NCBI RefSeq assembly: GCF_000219625.1
Contig: NC_018203.1
Coordinates: 434,001 to 498,000, forward strand
Length of the DNA: 64,000 nucleotides
From: Zymoseptoria tritici IPO323
Taxonomy: Eukaryota > Ascomycota > Dothideomycetes > Mycosphaerellales > Mycosphaerellaceae
Direction: 5' to 3'
A program made the position numbers and the translations under genes. Numbering within the stretch: position 1 is the first letter of the stretch; each line of letters opens with the position of its first letter. Below are positions 54,796 through 64,000 of the stretch, one piece after another. Below the pieces are notes generated by a model that was not told the origin of the DNA, ran no database searches, and saw nothing but the letters and a program-made list of their open reading frames with translations.

Positions 54796-55547
54796 ATTAC
54801 TCGCTCTTTAATAACATCACTTCCCAGACCTATCCCTCCGAACTCAGCACCACGAACCAGCAGTATCCTTCGCAAAGCTGTCCTTCAACCGAGCCGGGCG
54901 CGATCAAGTGCGAACCCATGACCCAACAGCAATACTAAGAGTAGCTCGCCCAGCAGCCGCAGGAGGACTTCAAGTTATATCTTCATATACTTTCAACATT
55001 ATGAACCAGGAGTAGCGTCGTCGGATCGACAAGTCAGGGGCGAAGGATGAGGGAGAACGCTCGATAATGGATGGCATAGCAAATCTGTAAGCAGCAGGAC
55101 ATGTACAAAGTCAAGCTCGTGTGCAGGAGCAAGCTTGTCCAATTTATCGTCCGGGCGTCTTTCAGCGGACTCCTCGACTCATCGACCTCCTTAACCGCAG
55201 TACGGAAGCCGCACCGCTAATCATGCCTACGAACGGCTGGGCAGAGGTTCCGACCGGTATTAGCTTGATAAGAGGGACACGCACGGACTCCGGTGAACTG
55301 CATTTTCGGTGCGGAACGGAAGGCGTGGGAGTAAGTGATGTGCTGGCTCGTTGTCTGAGGGTGCCGGTGAGGCCTGCCTGCGCTGTCGGCCATGATGTCG
55401 AAGATCAAGGAGTTGGAGGCGCAGGATTAGTTCGAGAATGAGATGCTGGCCACGATGCTTAAGATTAAGGCTGGAGGTAACGGACTGGTTCACGGTTGAG
55501 ATGTGGCAGTCGGTGGAGTGGATAATCCCGTGAAAGGAGGTGCTAAG

Positions 55548-55604
55548 TGAAAATGTTGTTTGAAATGTCGTTTTGAAATGTCATTTTGAAACGTCGTTTT
55601 AAAA
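55548..55604. repeat. AAATGTCG-type palindromic array, four units
   Basis: GAAAATGTTGTTT, GAAATGTCGTTTT, GAAATGTCATTTT, GAAACGTCGTTTT. The same 13-base spacing as the other arrays. CTCGACCACAC shortly after it also follows the 47109-47169 array. Confidence 0.85.
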
Positions 55605-55724
55605 AGTCTCTTCTACGACCGCTCGACCACACTGGAATTCCGTCCTCGTCCGACCGCGAACACACAGAGGCATGATCACTGTCAGTGATGCTGCTGGCTA
55701 CCTGCGCAGCAACTGTAGGCATAC

Positions 55725-56534
55725 ATGTATTCCACATTAGCGAGGTTACCGAAAGCTTCCGTTCCGAGCCTTAACGTCGTGCACGAACGCACTCGAGACA
55801 ACCTCAAGAACCGACCTTGCAAAGCACAAGGTCAAATAAAAGGACTCGTCTACGAGCGACTACCGACATCCAGCAGCTCTTTTTGGAGCATATCGACTTG
55901 CACCTCGACTGCACAGCTCATGACCGTCTGGCGTAGTCTTCTGCACGCCGACAGTTTACCTTACTACTGCGAGGCTCGAAACGAATTCTGTAAAGAGGTT
56001 TTCAGCTGCTATCAAGATCCAACCTACGGAGCCGTTGTCGCTCCACCAAAAAGCATTTGATCGCTGCCGTGGCTACCTACAATACAAGCTTCCTCCCGAG
56101 ACTACAATAACGACAGCAACGACAGCGAATGTGGCCAAGCCGTACGCCCCACCCGACACATCTCCCAAGTAACACCAACACGCGGCACATCCACCATCCT
56201 CCTCGAAACAGACTCCGCAGCCGACTCGATCGACAGTACCATTCCCGTCCGGCCCTCCAACTCCAAACCTGGACCAAACACGAAGCTCTCTCTTCATCCG
56301 CACCCGCAATCACCGCAGCACCGACATCGAAATCCTACGATCCGCCGGCCAACAAGTGTGTTTGAATCGATACCTCCTACTCGTGCAACGGCGTGCAGTG
56401 TCGGAAGACTGAGAGCCAAGCTGGGAGTTTGGACGGAGAGTCCCGCGAGGAAGGGAAGGGCGGAGGGAAGGAAGCGGATCTTCGCTGGTGCGAGGGAAGG
56501 GGGAACAGAGGACGAGCTGGGAGCGGTACAATGA
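55725..56534 (+). pseudogene. 270-codon gene interrupted by one TGA, bounded by arrays
   Basis: ATG at 55725 opens 111 codons (MYSTLARLPKASVPSLNVVH...) to TGA at 56058-56060. The same frame then continues for another 157 codons without ATG (SLPWLPTIQASSRDYNNDSN, then TSTILLETDSAADSIDSTIP) to TGA at 56532-56534. One stop in 270 codons is much fewer than chance would give. No GT-AG intron around the stop was found; CGA-to-TGA is the simplest cause. An array ends 121 bases before the ATG and another starts about 6 bases after the final stop. No domain is recognised. Confidence 0.5.
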
Positions 56535-56539
56535 CTCAG

Positions 56540-56597
56540 GTTTGAAACGTCGTTTTGGAACGTCGTTTTGAAAATGTCGTTTGAAAATGTCATTCCG
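56540..56597. repeat. AAACGTCG-type palindromic array, four units
   Basis: TTGAAACGTCGTTTTG, GAACGTCGTTTTG, AAAATGTCGTTTG, AAAATGTCATTCC. It starts directly after the stop codon at 56532-56534. Confidence 0.85.
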
Positions 56598-57160
56598 AGT
56601 TGCCACAGTGCAGGAGACGCACGAGATCAAGCCTGTACAGCATTGACGCTGTCTAAAGGAGTCGCCGTCTCGAGTGGCAGTGAAGACTACACGAGAGCTC
56701 TTTGTGATCATCAGCAAAGGCGTTAGCTGAGCTCGGCCGAGACAATGAGGACGAAAGCCAGCACTCGGAAAGAGACACCTACTATTGTCTTTGACGATGT
56801 GATACGGCGTTCGCCCAGTGCCGCGTACTTGCAATGAACACCTCCGCGCAATTACTGAAGATCAGGAGCTTCAAGCTTACGTTGTTATTCTTCGTCACTG
56901 TGCTAGGTACAGTCGCAAAGCTAATGCTACCTCTGCCCACATCACCTTGTAGAACCCTGGCAACAGATCTGCACTGCTTACTTTCCGACCCGCTGCCAAC
57001 TCATCCGCGGCACTGCCCCCCGGCTTCGGAGAACGTGAAGATATGCTTCTCACCTTTCTATCACAATCCTCTCCATATCTCATTTTCCATTGCATTCACC
57101 GCGGCTTGTTGCCCTCTGTCCATGCTTTTTCTACTCTCGCAGAAACCCTGTCCCTCTCTG

Positions 57161-58060
57161 TCAAGCACATTCTTGCTGCGGCGGATCTGGGTTGAGTGAA
57201 ACCTGCTGCGGCTCACATGTCGCGCCCGGTATATTGTACGAAGCGTTTCTCAATAGCAATTGTTGTGGAACCGCATCAAAACCCTTCTTCTTTTCCTTCT
57301 CAATGTCTGCTTCCAGCTTCCCCCTGCCCACGCCCAACTCGCTTCCAAACTCTCGTTCCAGGCAGGCCTTGCGGGTGGCTGATTGCATCCTCTCAGCCTC
57401 GGCGCTGTACGAATAATTGTAATTGCGTGAAAACGGTCTCTCTTCTCTGACTGCTCGATTCATTGGCGGCTGGGAGGCAATACGGTGGTGTCGGCGGACT
57501 CGGATGCAAAATTCTGCTTGACCGTATCCGCCATCCATCTGCAGGCCGTATGCTGGTCAGCAAAATCCTGGTCCGCCGCTTCAGAATGGTGGCCGAGCGA
57601 AGCTGTTGGCATCGCCAGGAATCTGAGCGTAGATGGGCGTTTGCGTCTCGTGCGGAATGCGGTGTGACATTTGAGCGCCGTATGGATGTCGGTCTTCGCC
57701 GTGCGACATGGTGGATGCGTTGTTGAGGGCGTATGGGTGTAGGGAGGAGTTGGGAGGTGCGGTCGGCGAGTCTTCGATGTTGGCGGCTATGTCGATCGAG
57801 AGGAGAGAGACTTGAGGAATGTCGTTTTCGTCGACGTGCGGTCGAGGGACGGGAATGATGGATGATCTTTCTTCCTGGACCCTGAGGTGACACTTCAAGA
57901 CGACAACTTCCAATTTGCTTGACAACCACCAACAAATATTCACACTCGACACCCGCTGCCAAGATACAACATTCGACGACACATCGCTATTGCAGCTGAT
58001 CTTACCGCTCGATTGATGCGTGGACCGACCATCCACTTCACATCGACTCGCACCCTCCAC
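57161..58060 (-). pseudogene. Polar protein gene with two TGA codons in frame
   Basis: A minus-strand frame is followed for 300 codons with TGA only at 57581-57583 and 57557-57559. Before them: RSSIIPVPRPHVDENDIPQV, then SPTAPPNSSLHPYALNNAST; after them, from ATG 57538: MDGGYGQAEFCIRVRRHHRI, then KLEADIEKEKKKGFDAVPQQ. Codon use is strongly biased on both sides. The linker (ARPPF, stop, SGGPGFC, stop, PAYGLQ) fits CGA-to-TGA twice. The first 60 codons are poorer and probably lie upstream of an acceptor (CACCTCAG near 57880). No domain is recognised. Confidence 0.48.
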
Positions 58061-58357
58061 CCACTTCTCCGCCGTCTACAAGACAGCTTCAGATCTCCCT
58101 CGTGCGTCGTCATGTCTGCGCACCCACAACGACTGTACAATACCTGGAAAGCAAGGACCCAGCTCCCTCGAACGCTTCTCTCTCCTGAAACATCTGCTTG
58201 TCCGCCGTCGATCGCGTCCGACAGCTCCACTCGTTGCAGCCCAGCCGACGCATGGCTTCAAAGCCGCTCCTCGCGCTTGAGCGTACGACCAGAAGAAGCT
58301 GGACACGGAAAGAGCAAGCATCATGGAGAACACCGACATGGCGAGCAACGGACATAA
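58016..58357 (+). CDS. Hypothetical frame divergent from the previous gene
   Basis: ATG at 58016 opens 113 codons (MRGPTIHFTSTRTLHPLLRR...) to TAA at 58355-58357. The region is open in two further frames; one of them, from ATG 58321, gives MENTDMASNGHKQAHHSLGR... for 59 codons. I cannot decide which is used, or whether an intron joins them. No domain. Confidence 0.3.
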   Translation: MRGPTIHFTSTRTLHPLLRRLQDSFRSPSCVVMSAHPQRLYNTWKARTQLPRTLLSPETSACPPSIASDSSTRCSPADAWLQSRSSRLSVRPEEAGHGKSKHHGEHRHGEQRT

Positions 58358-58562
58358 ACAGGCTCATCATTCGCTGGGACGGGAATCCGGACGATCCGAG
58401 GAGAGCAATGCAGAGCTTTCGACTTCAAAAGGCTCGCGGCGTGTTGTGTCCATGACCAGGAAAGAGGATACTCGGCCAGGCCAGAGACCGTTGGAGAGGT
58501 AGCAAAGGTTGGAGTGAAGTTGGGGTCTCAAGAAGTGGTCAGAGTCGCGCGAGTGATCTGAA

Positions 58563-59867
58563 ATCTCTAGATTCAAACACGGATCAAGTCGAATGCGCGA
58601 AGTGTCGTCTCGATCTTGCCTGATATAAATGGTCGAAGCTTGTATTCCGCCTCCCCCTTGGACTATGCATTGCGAACTCCGAAACACTACATCATTTCAT
58701 ACCGAGACATGACTTCTCCGCACGAATTCCAAGATTCCAGGCATGGATCTCCCTTCACTCCCGCCTCCGACTTGGTCTTTCCGCCGACCCTGGACGATGA
58801 TCGCTTATCACGAAGAAGGAACAGCACGGAGTTTGCAAGCGAGCAGCAGTGGGACAAGTCATACATAAAGAGGGGCCGTCTTGGGCAGTCTGAGTGGCAC
58901 TACTGTGGTCGGAGAGAATGGAGACCCGGAGGGTGATAGAGACGAGGAGGTTGATGAAGACGCGGACGTTGATGGAGACAGAGATGATGAGGGCATGGAA
59001 TTGTCTTTCCTGACAAAAATTGGCACAGACGAAGGACTGTTTGAATGACATTATGGTTGACAAAATACCTTCAGCGCAATATGGCGGGCAATTTGCAGGA
59101 ATGTCCGCCATGCCAATCTCGACTACACTGCCTCAACTTCTCCCTTGCACGTCGAGTAATGGTTTCGGCAATGTTCCGCATGTCTGACTGTACAACCGAC
59201 CCGCTGGTCTCGTCGCAGGAGCAACTTCCTCCAAGATCAGATTGAGGTTCTATCCCGTTGCTAAGAACAAGACCAGAGCCGGCCAAATGTTTAGATCTCC
59301 TAGCGCTCACCGAGTCAGGAGCTGGTCAAGGCTGGGATCATTGAGAAGATGGTCACTGATTCGATGCCGAATTAAAATTATTGGAGGGGGAAGATGCGGA
59401 GGCCGCCGCAGTGCTACTAGAGAATGTGCAGACTTATGCTGCGCTATTACCGACGGAGTGAGCTGGATTCCATCGATAGCTCGACAAGGCTATTACTTCT
59501 ACGACCGTCACATAGCGGTGGGTGTCTCTCGCGTACCGATCGAGCAGCAGGCTGTCGGAACCGGGACTGCCTTGGAGCAGCAAGCAAGATTTCACGGCTC
59601 AAGGGCGACAGGAGAGGTATGCAGGTCCCGCAGCGATCACAAGGCGTTCCACGACCTCCAACCGATGCCGTTCAAGGGGCGCCGCTATCGACATAGGATC
59701 TTCACAGATCCCGGGCGCTCAGCAACGACATAGGCACCAGCAGCAGACGAACAGACCGCCTTAGGAGAGCCACAATGCACGGTGGTGCCTACTTTGATAA
59801 ATGCTCGACGCTTTAGATGCTGGCTGTCTTCCTGGACCTCTCGAGCTTCGCGACCAGTACGCTTGCG
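58563..59867. other. No supportable gene
   Basis: Short overlapping frames only; none shows a motif or convincing splice sites. The sequence is not obviously RIP-affected. Confidence 0.35.
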
Positions 59868-60035
59868 AAAGATGTCGTTTCAAAACGACAAAACGACAAA
59901 ACGACAAAACGACAAAATGACAAAACGACAAAATGACAAAATGACAAAATGACAAAACGACAAAACGTCATTTGCAAACGACAAAACGACAAAATAACAA
60001 AACGTCATTTGCAAACGACAACACGACAAAACGAC
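59868..60035. repeat. AAAACGAC/AAAATGAC direct repeat, about a dozen copies, with palindromic units
   Basis: After GATGTCGTTTC the eight-base unit AAAACGAC or AAAATGAC is repeated head to tail from 59882 to about 59962, then AAAACGTCATTTGCAAACGAC occurs twice. C and T alternate at the CpG position, as in the other arrays. Stretched versions of the same half-site. Confidence 0.88.
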
Positions 60036-60041
60036 TTTCTG

Positions 60042-60449
60042 GTCTCATGTCGAAGAGGACGAATTCCGGAACGCAGCGAAACGGAAGAAAGCTTTCTCTT
60101 GCGCCCAGGCGGCCTCCATGACCGTCCGGAGTTGATTGCCCGCTATGCTCTCCTCTACCCAAGTATCGACCCTTATACTCGCCATGAATACTACCCCGAG
60201 CTTTCCCCAAACTCCGACTCCGACGTGACGCTGTCCTGTCCACGGCTTGCTCCACGAGTTCGGCCACGAGGCCATATGCTCGATGGACAAGACAGCGCGG
60301 AAGCTCCTCCATGCCTTCTTTGTCTTCGATCCTCCCAAAGTTCACAGCAATGGGAAGATCATCCGCAGGGCATCCCACCACCCGCCGGCGGAAGCCCTCA
60401 GATCTCGCCCGGAATAGGATCAGGCGAACAACTGGCTTTCTTCCGATGA
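60042..60449 (+). CDS. Hypothetical frame directly after an array
   Basis: The frame reads coding-like sequence without an ATG of its own outside the array (GGLHDRPELIARYALLYPSI, then DPYTRHEYYPELSPNSDSDV) to TGA at 60447-60449. Codon use is C-rich. A minus-strand frame over the same bases is about as long but less biased. No domain. Confidence 0.35.
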   Translation, partial: VSCRRGRIPERSETEESFLLRPGGLHDRPELIARYALLYPSIDPYTRHEYYPELSPNSDSDVTLSCPRLAPRVRPRGHMLDGQDSAEAPPCLLCLRSSQSSQQWEDHPQGIPPPAGGSPQISPGIGSGEQLAFFR

Positions 60450-60518
60450 GTCCATCAGCACGGTGCCGAGAGGAGTTGGAAGATATGAACGACGGAGAAG
60501 CCGGGGCTGCCCGGGACG

Positions 60519-60931
60519 ATGAAGTTGAGCGTATCATCCGACCGCTCGTCTTCGACTGCACTCCAATACTCGGACGTACAGAAAACGGCGGCAGAGACTA
60601 TCGATGGAGCTTCCCTCACACCCAGAGACACAGCCTTTCGATATCTATCAAATTGCTGCTCTTCGTCGGGGTTGGCATCGCCAGAAATGGCCAGCACGCA
60701 GTCGGCGCTTTGTGCGACGAGTGGAAAAACGCCAGCCACCACAAATTGACACGGATCGCATGCTTTTACTCCCTACTTCTGTTTATATGGCCAACACCTC
60801 ACTGGCCACAGCTTCGAGTTCGACACTGTCTGTATCATCCTGCATCAGACACTTCAGACGCTTTTGCAAATGGCGAGGCGGCTAGACCTTTGCGTGGCTG
60901 TGACATCAGCACTCCGTCCTCGAGTCTAAGG
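60519..60931 (+). pseudogene. Hypothetical gene with one TGA, ending just before an array
   Basis: ATG at 60519 opens MKLSVSSDRSSSTALQYSDV..., TGA at 60747-60749, and the same frame continues HGSHAFTPYFCLYGQHLTGH and FEFDTVCIILHQTLQTLLQM to TAA near 60931. Its last 13 codons (CVAVTSALRPRV) match CVAATSALRPRV at 51482-51519. The array at 60963 begins about 32 bases after the stop. The sequence does not match a known family. Confidence 0.4.
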
Positions 60932-60962
60932 GTATGTAGAGCCGAGAGACAATACTGGCGCG

Positions 60963-61035
60963 GAATGACATTTTCGAAATGACATTTTCGAAATGACATT
61001 TTCGAAATGACATTTTCCAAATGACATTTCCACAA
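60963..61035. repeat. GAAATGACATTTTC palindromic array, five units
   Basis: GAATGACATTTTC, then GAAATGACATTTTC three times, then AAATGACATTTCC. It is the most regular array, with a 14-base period. Confidence 0.92.
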
Positions 61036-61812
61036 TGAGATGGTGCGATGGGCTGTAGAGCCACGTCTTCACGAGCGGCACCTTCGCAATCACCCAGACC
61101 TCCGCCTCTGCATACAAGCAATCGTAGTCTTACCGCATTGTTAGCCTCAGAACTTGAGGTATACGGATCGCTATGCATAAACTTCGACCTTACCATCGGA
61201 ATTCTGGCCAGCTGGATGTGTGACATCACCCTCGAGAAACAACCACTCTGTTCGTCGACCACGGCAGGAATATGCATCATTCAAGATTATGAAGATGCCG
61301 AATACGGTAGCAACGCTGCAAGAAGTTGGACAAATCAGCGCAGAGTCCGAGTGAAGAGCATACGATAAGGACAGAAGAGAGCGCGCGAGACTATATTCAC
61401 TAGCTTCAACGCCTTCTTCAACGAACCCCGGCAGGAGAGAGAGAGAGATATTGGGCTACCTCACGCACCGTGGATTGTACAAGGCTACTGGTCTCTGCGG
61501 TGGGCTCCTATAGGACCAAATTTCATGCCACACAGCTTTAAGAGACGGACATTAAGGAGCGAATCTTTACGACCAGATTCGAGGAGCATATGACCACAAG
61601 GATGAACCCGTCCACCAGTAGCTCGCTGGCATCCGGCAGCGCATGATCCAAGTTCGCCTCGCCAGTTCCGAGCAGTTCCCGATTCATGCTGTCTACTGTA
61701 AATAGCGCCCGCAAACCTGCGCGCTCGCCTGCAGTACTAGGTCAGGCCCAGTTTCATTGCTGCCAGCAAGGCAAAGACCGCCTCGAAAATCCTGGGCATC
61801 GACATCAAAAGC
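61036..61812. other. No supportable gene
   Basis: A plus-strand frame at 61048-61368 has no motif and a doubtful start. A short GA run occurs near 61436-61450. Nothing else is seen. Confidence 0.35.
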
Positions 61813-62220
61813 ATGCCTTCGTTTAATCCGCTATCCCGTGCGCTACGACTCCGGTATCTGCGGCCATCCACTGGAAGCTCAATTGCCCAGTTCGGCGCCG
61901 GCCAGGAGAACTTGCGCCTCACACGTCAGCAATGCCCATCGGGTTGTCCCACGACTTGGTCTACTACTTCCATATTCCGTGAAACCTCCTTCAGAGCCAA
62001 GACGCTCGACTGCCAATCCCTCCGCGGTGTATTCAAGGCAACAGTGTCTGAACACGAATTTGGAAGGATGACCGATGCTTTGCGCCTGCCGATCTCGTAC
62101 TATAACTTCGGCTCATGCCTCCATTTCCCTCATACTTCCCTGTCCTGCACTGATGACCGTACAGTCCTTGCCTTGACGAACTACAGCAGCGACTGGCACT
62201 CGTGGCACCGTTTTACATAA
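61813..62220 (+). CDS. Hypothetical protein, 135 residues
   Basis: ATG at 61813 opens 135 codons with consistent bias (MPSFNPLSRALRLRYLRPST, then EHEFGRMTDALRLPISYYNF) to TAA at 62218. Seven cysteines are spread along it, but there is no signal peptide. No domain is recognised. It could be a single-exon gene or the middle of one. Confidence 0.42.
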   Translation: MPSFNPLSRALRLRYLRPSTGSSIAQFGAGQENLRLTRQQCPSGCPTTWSTTSIFRETSFRAKTLDCQSLRGVFKATVSEHEFGRMTDALRLPISYYNFGSCLHFPHTSLSCTDDRTVLALTNYSSDWHSWHRFT

Positions 62221-62789
62221 GCAGCCCAAAAGCTCCCAGTCCTCGCCTCTCTTAAAGCTCGACCGATCCTGTTAAGGCCACTTGGCGGTTACCAACACGC
62301 ATTTTGCAGGGTGACTATTTGACCCAACGCCATATTGGTGATTAAGGAGGCCGTCGAGAGCATGCATACTCCACGATCAACTGCGGTCTCTCTTTAACCT
62401 CCAATGACATGGCCGCCACAGAATATACCTATCGCGCCGATGTCACCGAGCAGGATCGTTGTCACGCAGAAGCAAACTCCTAACATCGTTCAGATACCTA
62501 CTCCTTGAAAGCTGTGAGTCAATTTCGTTCTACACTGTGCGGTGGGACGTATCTGACATCTACAGCGAGTTGAAGCCTGCATAATGCAGCCTCGCTGCAC
62601 TAGACACAGCAGTCCCAGATGCTCCCTCGCATCCTGTCCATATCTCACGACCACACTCAACAAGCTCGGCGGCACCGTCACTGCCTTCGATTCTGGTTTC
62701 CCGCTAACGTCACAGGATCCTGCCAAATTGGCGTCAGTGCAGGAGGTGAACCGATGTACCCAATATAAAGAGCACAGGAACGACGGTAT

Positions 62790-63158
62790 ATGGCCACACC
62801 GGGCGAGCCTGGTTCCATTCCTCGCACATGTCAAGATTTCTTCCAACGAATCCAGTCGGAACAAAACGGCAGTATGACCTACGAGGTTCACATCTTCTAC
62901 CTTGGTATCCTTAATGAGCACGTCAAAGAGGTGATTTCGCTTCGGACTATTCTCCGACGGAGTCCGAGCTACCTCAAACTCCGCGAATACGAATCCGACG
63001 GCGTGTACGCGTGGAATCTGACCGACGAACCAGTCAAGTCTTCCGACGACATGTCCCTTCTTATAAAGATGGGCGACCTCAAGCGCACTACTGCTGCTAG
63101 CACAATGATCGAGTTTCAGGTTGCCTTACTTAGAAGCTTCACAATGCCGCTACCATAA
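62790..63158 (+). CDS. Hypothetical protein, 122 residues
   Basis: ATG at 62790 opens a strongly biased frame (MATPGEPGSIPRTCQDFFQR, then VKEVISLRTILRRSPSYLKL) to TAA at 63156-63158. It looks like a compact alpha/beta protein. An upstream frame from ATG 62584 is also coding-like up to about 62750 and might be a first exon. No family is recognised. Confidence 0.5.
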   Translation: MATPGEPGSIPRTCQDFFQRIQSEQNGSMTYEVHIFYLGILNEHVKEVISLRTILRRSPSYLKLREYESDGVYAWNLTDEPVKSSDDMSLLIKMGDLKRTTAASTMIEFQVALLRSFTMPLP

Positions 63159-63167
63159 CTACGGACG

Positions 63168-63600
63168 CCTCCAGCTCCGCTCCCGTGGACACATCAGCTC
63201 AGGAGCCGGTCCTCCCGGGCACATCAGCTTAAGCACGGCCACGGGCGTCTTCTGAGCCCAATGCAGAAGCTTGAAGCCGAGATCGCTGGAGTTGACTTAC
63301 ACAAAATGGCTGGCGAGCCGGACCACACGACATGCGCACGAAATCGAGAGCGCTCAAAGAGAAACCAACCACGGCCGTCGAAGAAGTAAAACGAAGATTC
63401 ATCCGACGGAACTGCGAAATCGCAAAGAACAAGTCCGCACAATCCTTCGAGATCCAAGGTCTCGGCTTCCGTTACACTTACAAGATGCCGCTACCGCACG
63501 CACCCAACTCTTGTACCTCGCTTCTCTAGGCACATTAGCTTAATGGCGAGTATGGGTATCGTAGGAGCCGAGATCGCTGGAGCTGATTCGCGCAATATGG
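63168..63600 (+). pseudogene. Two fragments of the EHG-LL coiled-coil family in tandem
   Basis: 63168-63300 reads PPAPLPWTHQL, RAHQLKHGHGRLLSPMQKLE and AEIAGVDLHKMAGE. A shorter copy at 63532-63600 keeps GAGCCGAGATCGCTGGAGCTGATTCGCGCAATATGG but lacks about 18 bases. Both relate to the frames at 2505 and 49.5-51.1 kb. Confidence 0.5.
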
Positions 63601-64000
63601 TTGTCGCGTCGGACGCCTCCAAGCCAAGCAGAGCCTGTGCAGTACAAATTTCGGTGTGGGAGGCTTTGCTTCACCTGGAAGTGAGGCATTCGAGGGTCGT
63701 TTTGTCTCTCCATCGCGTCGCCGTTTTGACAGCCTGCAGAGTTATCAAGTGGCGTGGTTCGTAGAGAGTACTGCGCCAGCATCGGTGGGCTGAGGATAGG
63801 TTGCAAATTCGGCAAGCGGATACCCGCAAACTTCGCGTGTGCTGGGGGCTCTGGAGTAACCGCCGGCAGGACACGCATCGCGGCGGCTTTACGTGCTGGT
63901 GTGGAAATCTCCGGTGGCTGAGCTAGAGGGACTGTGGAGGTCTTAGCCTGAGCCGGAGTTGTCTGAGGATGAGTGGACTGCGGCGTGCCGGTCGTCTGAG
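63540..64000 (-). CDS. Pro/Thr/Ala-rich protein, partial at window end
   Basis: A minus-strand frame enters from the right edge (QTTGTPQSTHPQTTPAQAKT..., then ARKAAAMRVLPAVTPEPPAH, PNLQPILSPPMLAQYSLRTT) and ends with TAA at 63540. It is open for over 150 codons with good bias. The start lies beyond the window. The composition suggests a disordered linker of a larger protein. The last 20 codons overlap the small plus-strand coiled-coil fragment. Confidence 0.5.
   Translation of the reverse strand, partial: QTTGTPQSTHPQTTPAQAKTSTVPLAQPPEISTPARKAAAMRVLPAVTPEPPAHAKFAGIRLPNLQPILSPPMLAQYSLRTTPLDNSAGCQNGDAMERQNDPRMPHFQVKQSLPHRNLYCTGSAWLGGVRRDNHIARISSSDLGSYDTHTRH

Noticed and set aside
40384..61035. 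The short palindromic arrays as CRISPR arrays
   Set aside because: Units are directly adjacent with no unique spacers of regular length, no cas-like genes are present, and the sequence is eukaryotic.

Overview
The window looks like nuclear DNA of a filamentous ascomycete (Pezizomycotina, probably a Dothideomycete-like genome). The reasons are short GT-AG introns of about 50-100 bases, some with CTAAC or CTGAC branch sites; C- or G-ending codon preference in the believable exons; strong repeat-induced point mutation (RIP, CpA to TpA on both strands) in the transposon; and fungal-type domains: a homeodomain, a PC4 coactivator, a Bye1-like PHD finger, a JmjC-like domain and a BED/hAT transposase. 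I saw no bacterial signals, tRNA, rRNA or CRISPR array. Only two long uninterrupted genes are present (34.6-37.9 kb minus and 52.1-53.9 kb plus). The rest is small genes, single exons, broken genes and repeats, so this reads as a gene-poor, repeat-rich compartment.

Layout. 1-0.7 kb is a RIP-degraded relic. 0.9-5.4 kb holds broken genes, including a PHD-finger pseudogene whose zinc ligands have been lost. 5,612-9,681 is a complete 4.07-kb hAT element with 21-bp terminal inverted repeats and a perfect 8-bp target duplication; its transposase is saturated with RIP stops. 9.9-10.5 kb is a minisatellite. 10.9-17.4 kb carries small intron-containing genes and a PC4-like gene with a damaged splice junction. 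17.8-19.2 kb is a 100-bp tandem repeat followed by low-complexity DNA. 19-34 kb is mostly decayed sequence with three zinc-knuckle-like fragments, a short homeodomain gene and a coiled-coil membrane protein broken by one amber codon. 34.6-37.9 kb is a large protein with a JmjC-like C-terminus that lacks catalytic residues. 38-51 kb holds many small or broken genes, including repeated copies of a coiled-coil family. 52.1-53.9 kb is a protein with a tentative Ulp1/C48-like region. 54-64 kb alternates small reading frames with short repeat arrays.

The most unusual feature is a family of short arrays built from a quasi-palindromic unit (roughly AAAYG-W-CRTTT, where Y/R marks a CpG that is often TpG or CpA). 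They occur at nine places between 40.4 and 61.0 kb. I noticed none to the left of 40 kb, but that was by eye. At least four begin 3-32 bases after the stop codon of a plausible reading frame, and two copies share about 40 bp of upstream sequence. They may be gene-boundary, 3'-end or mobile-element sequences. No operon-like or pathway-level organisation could be read with confidence. Gene models were built by eye and need transcript evidence.
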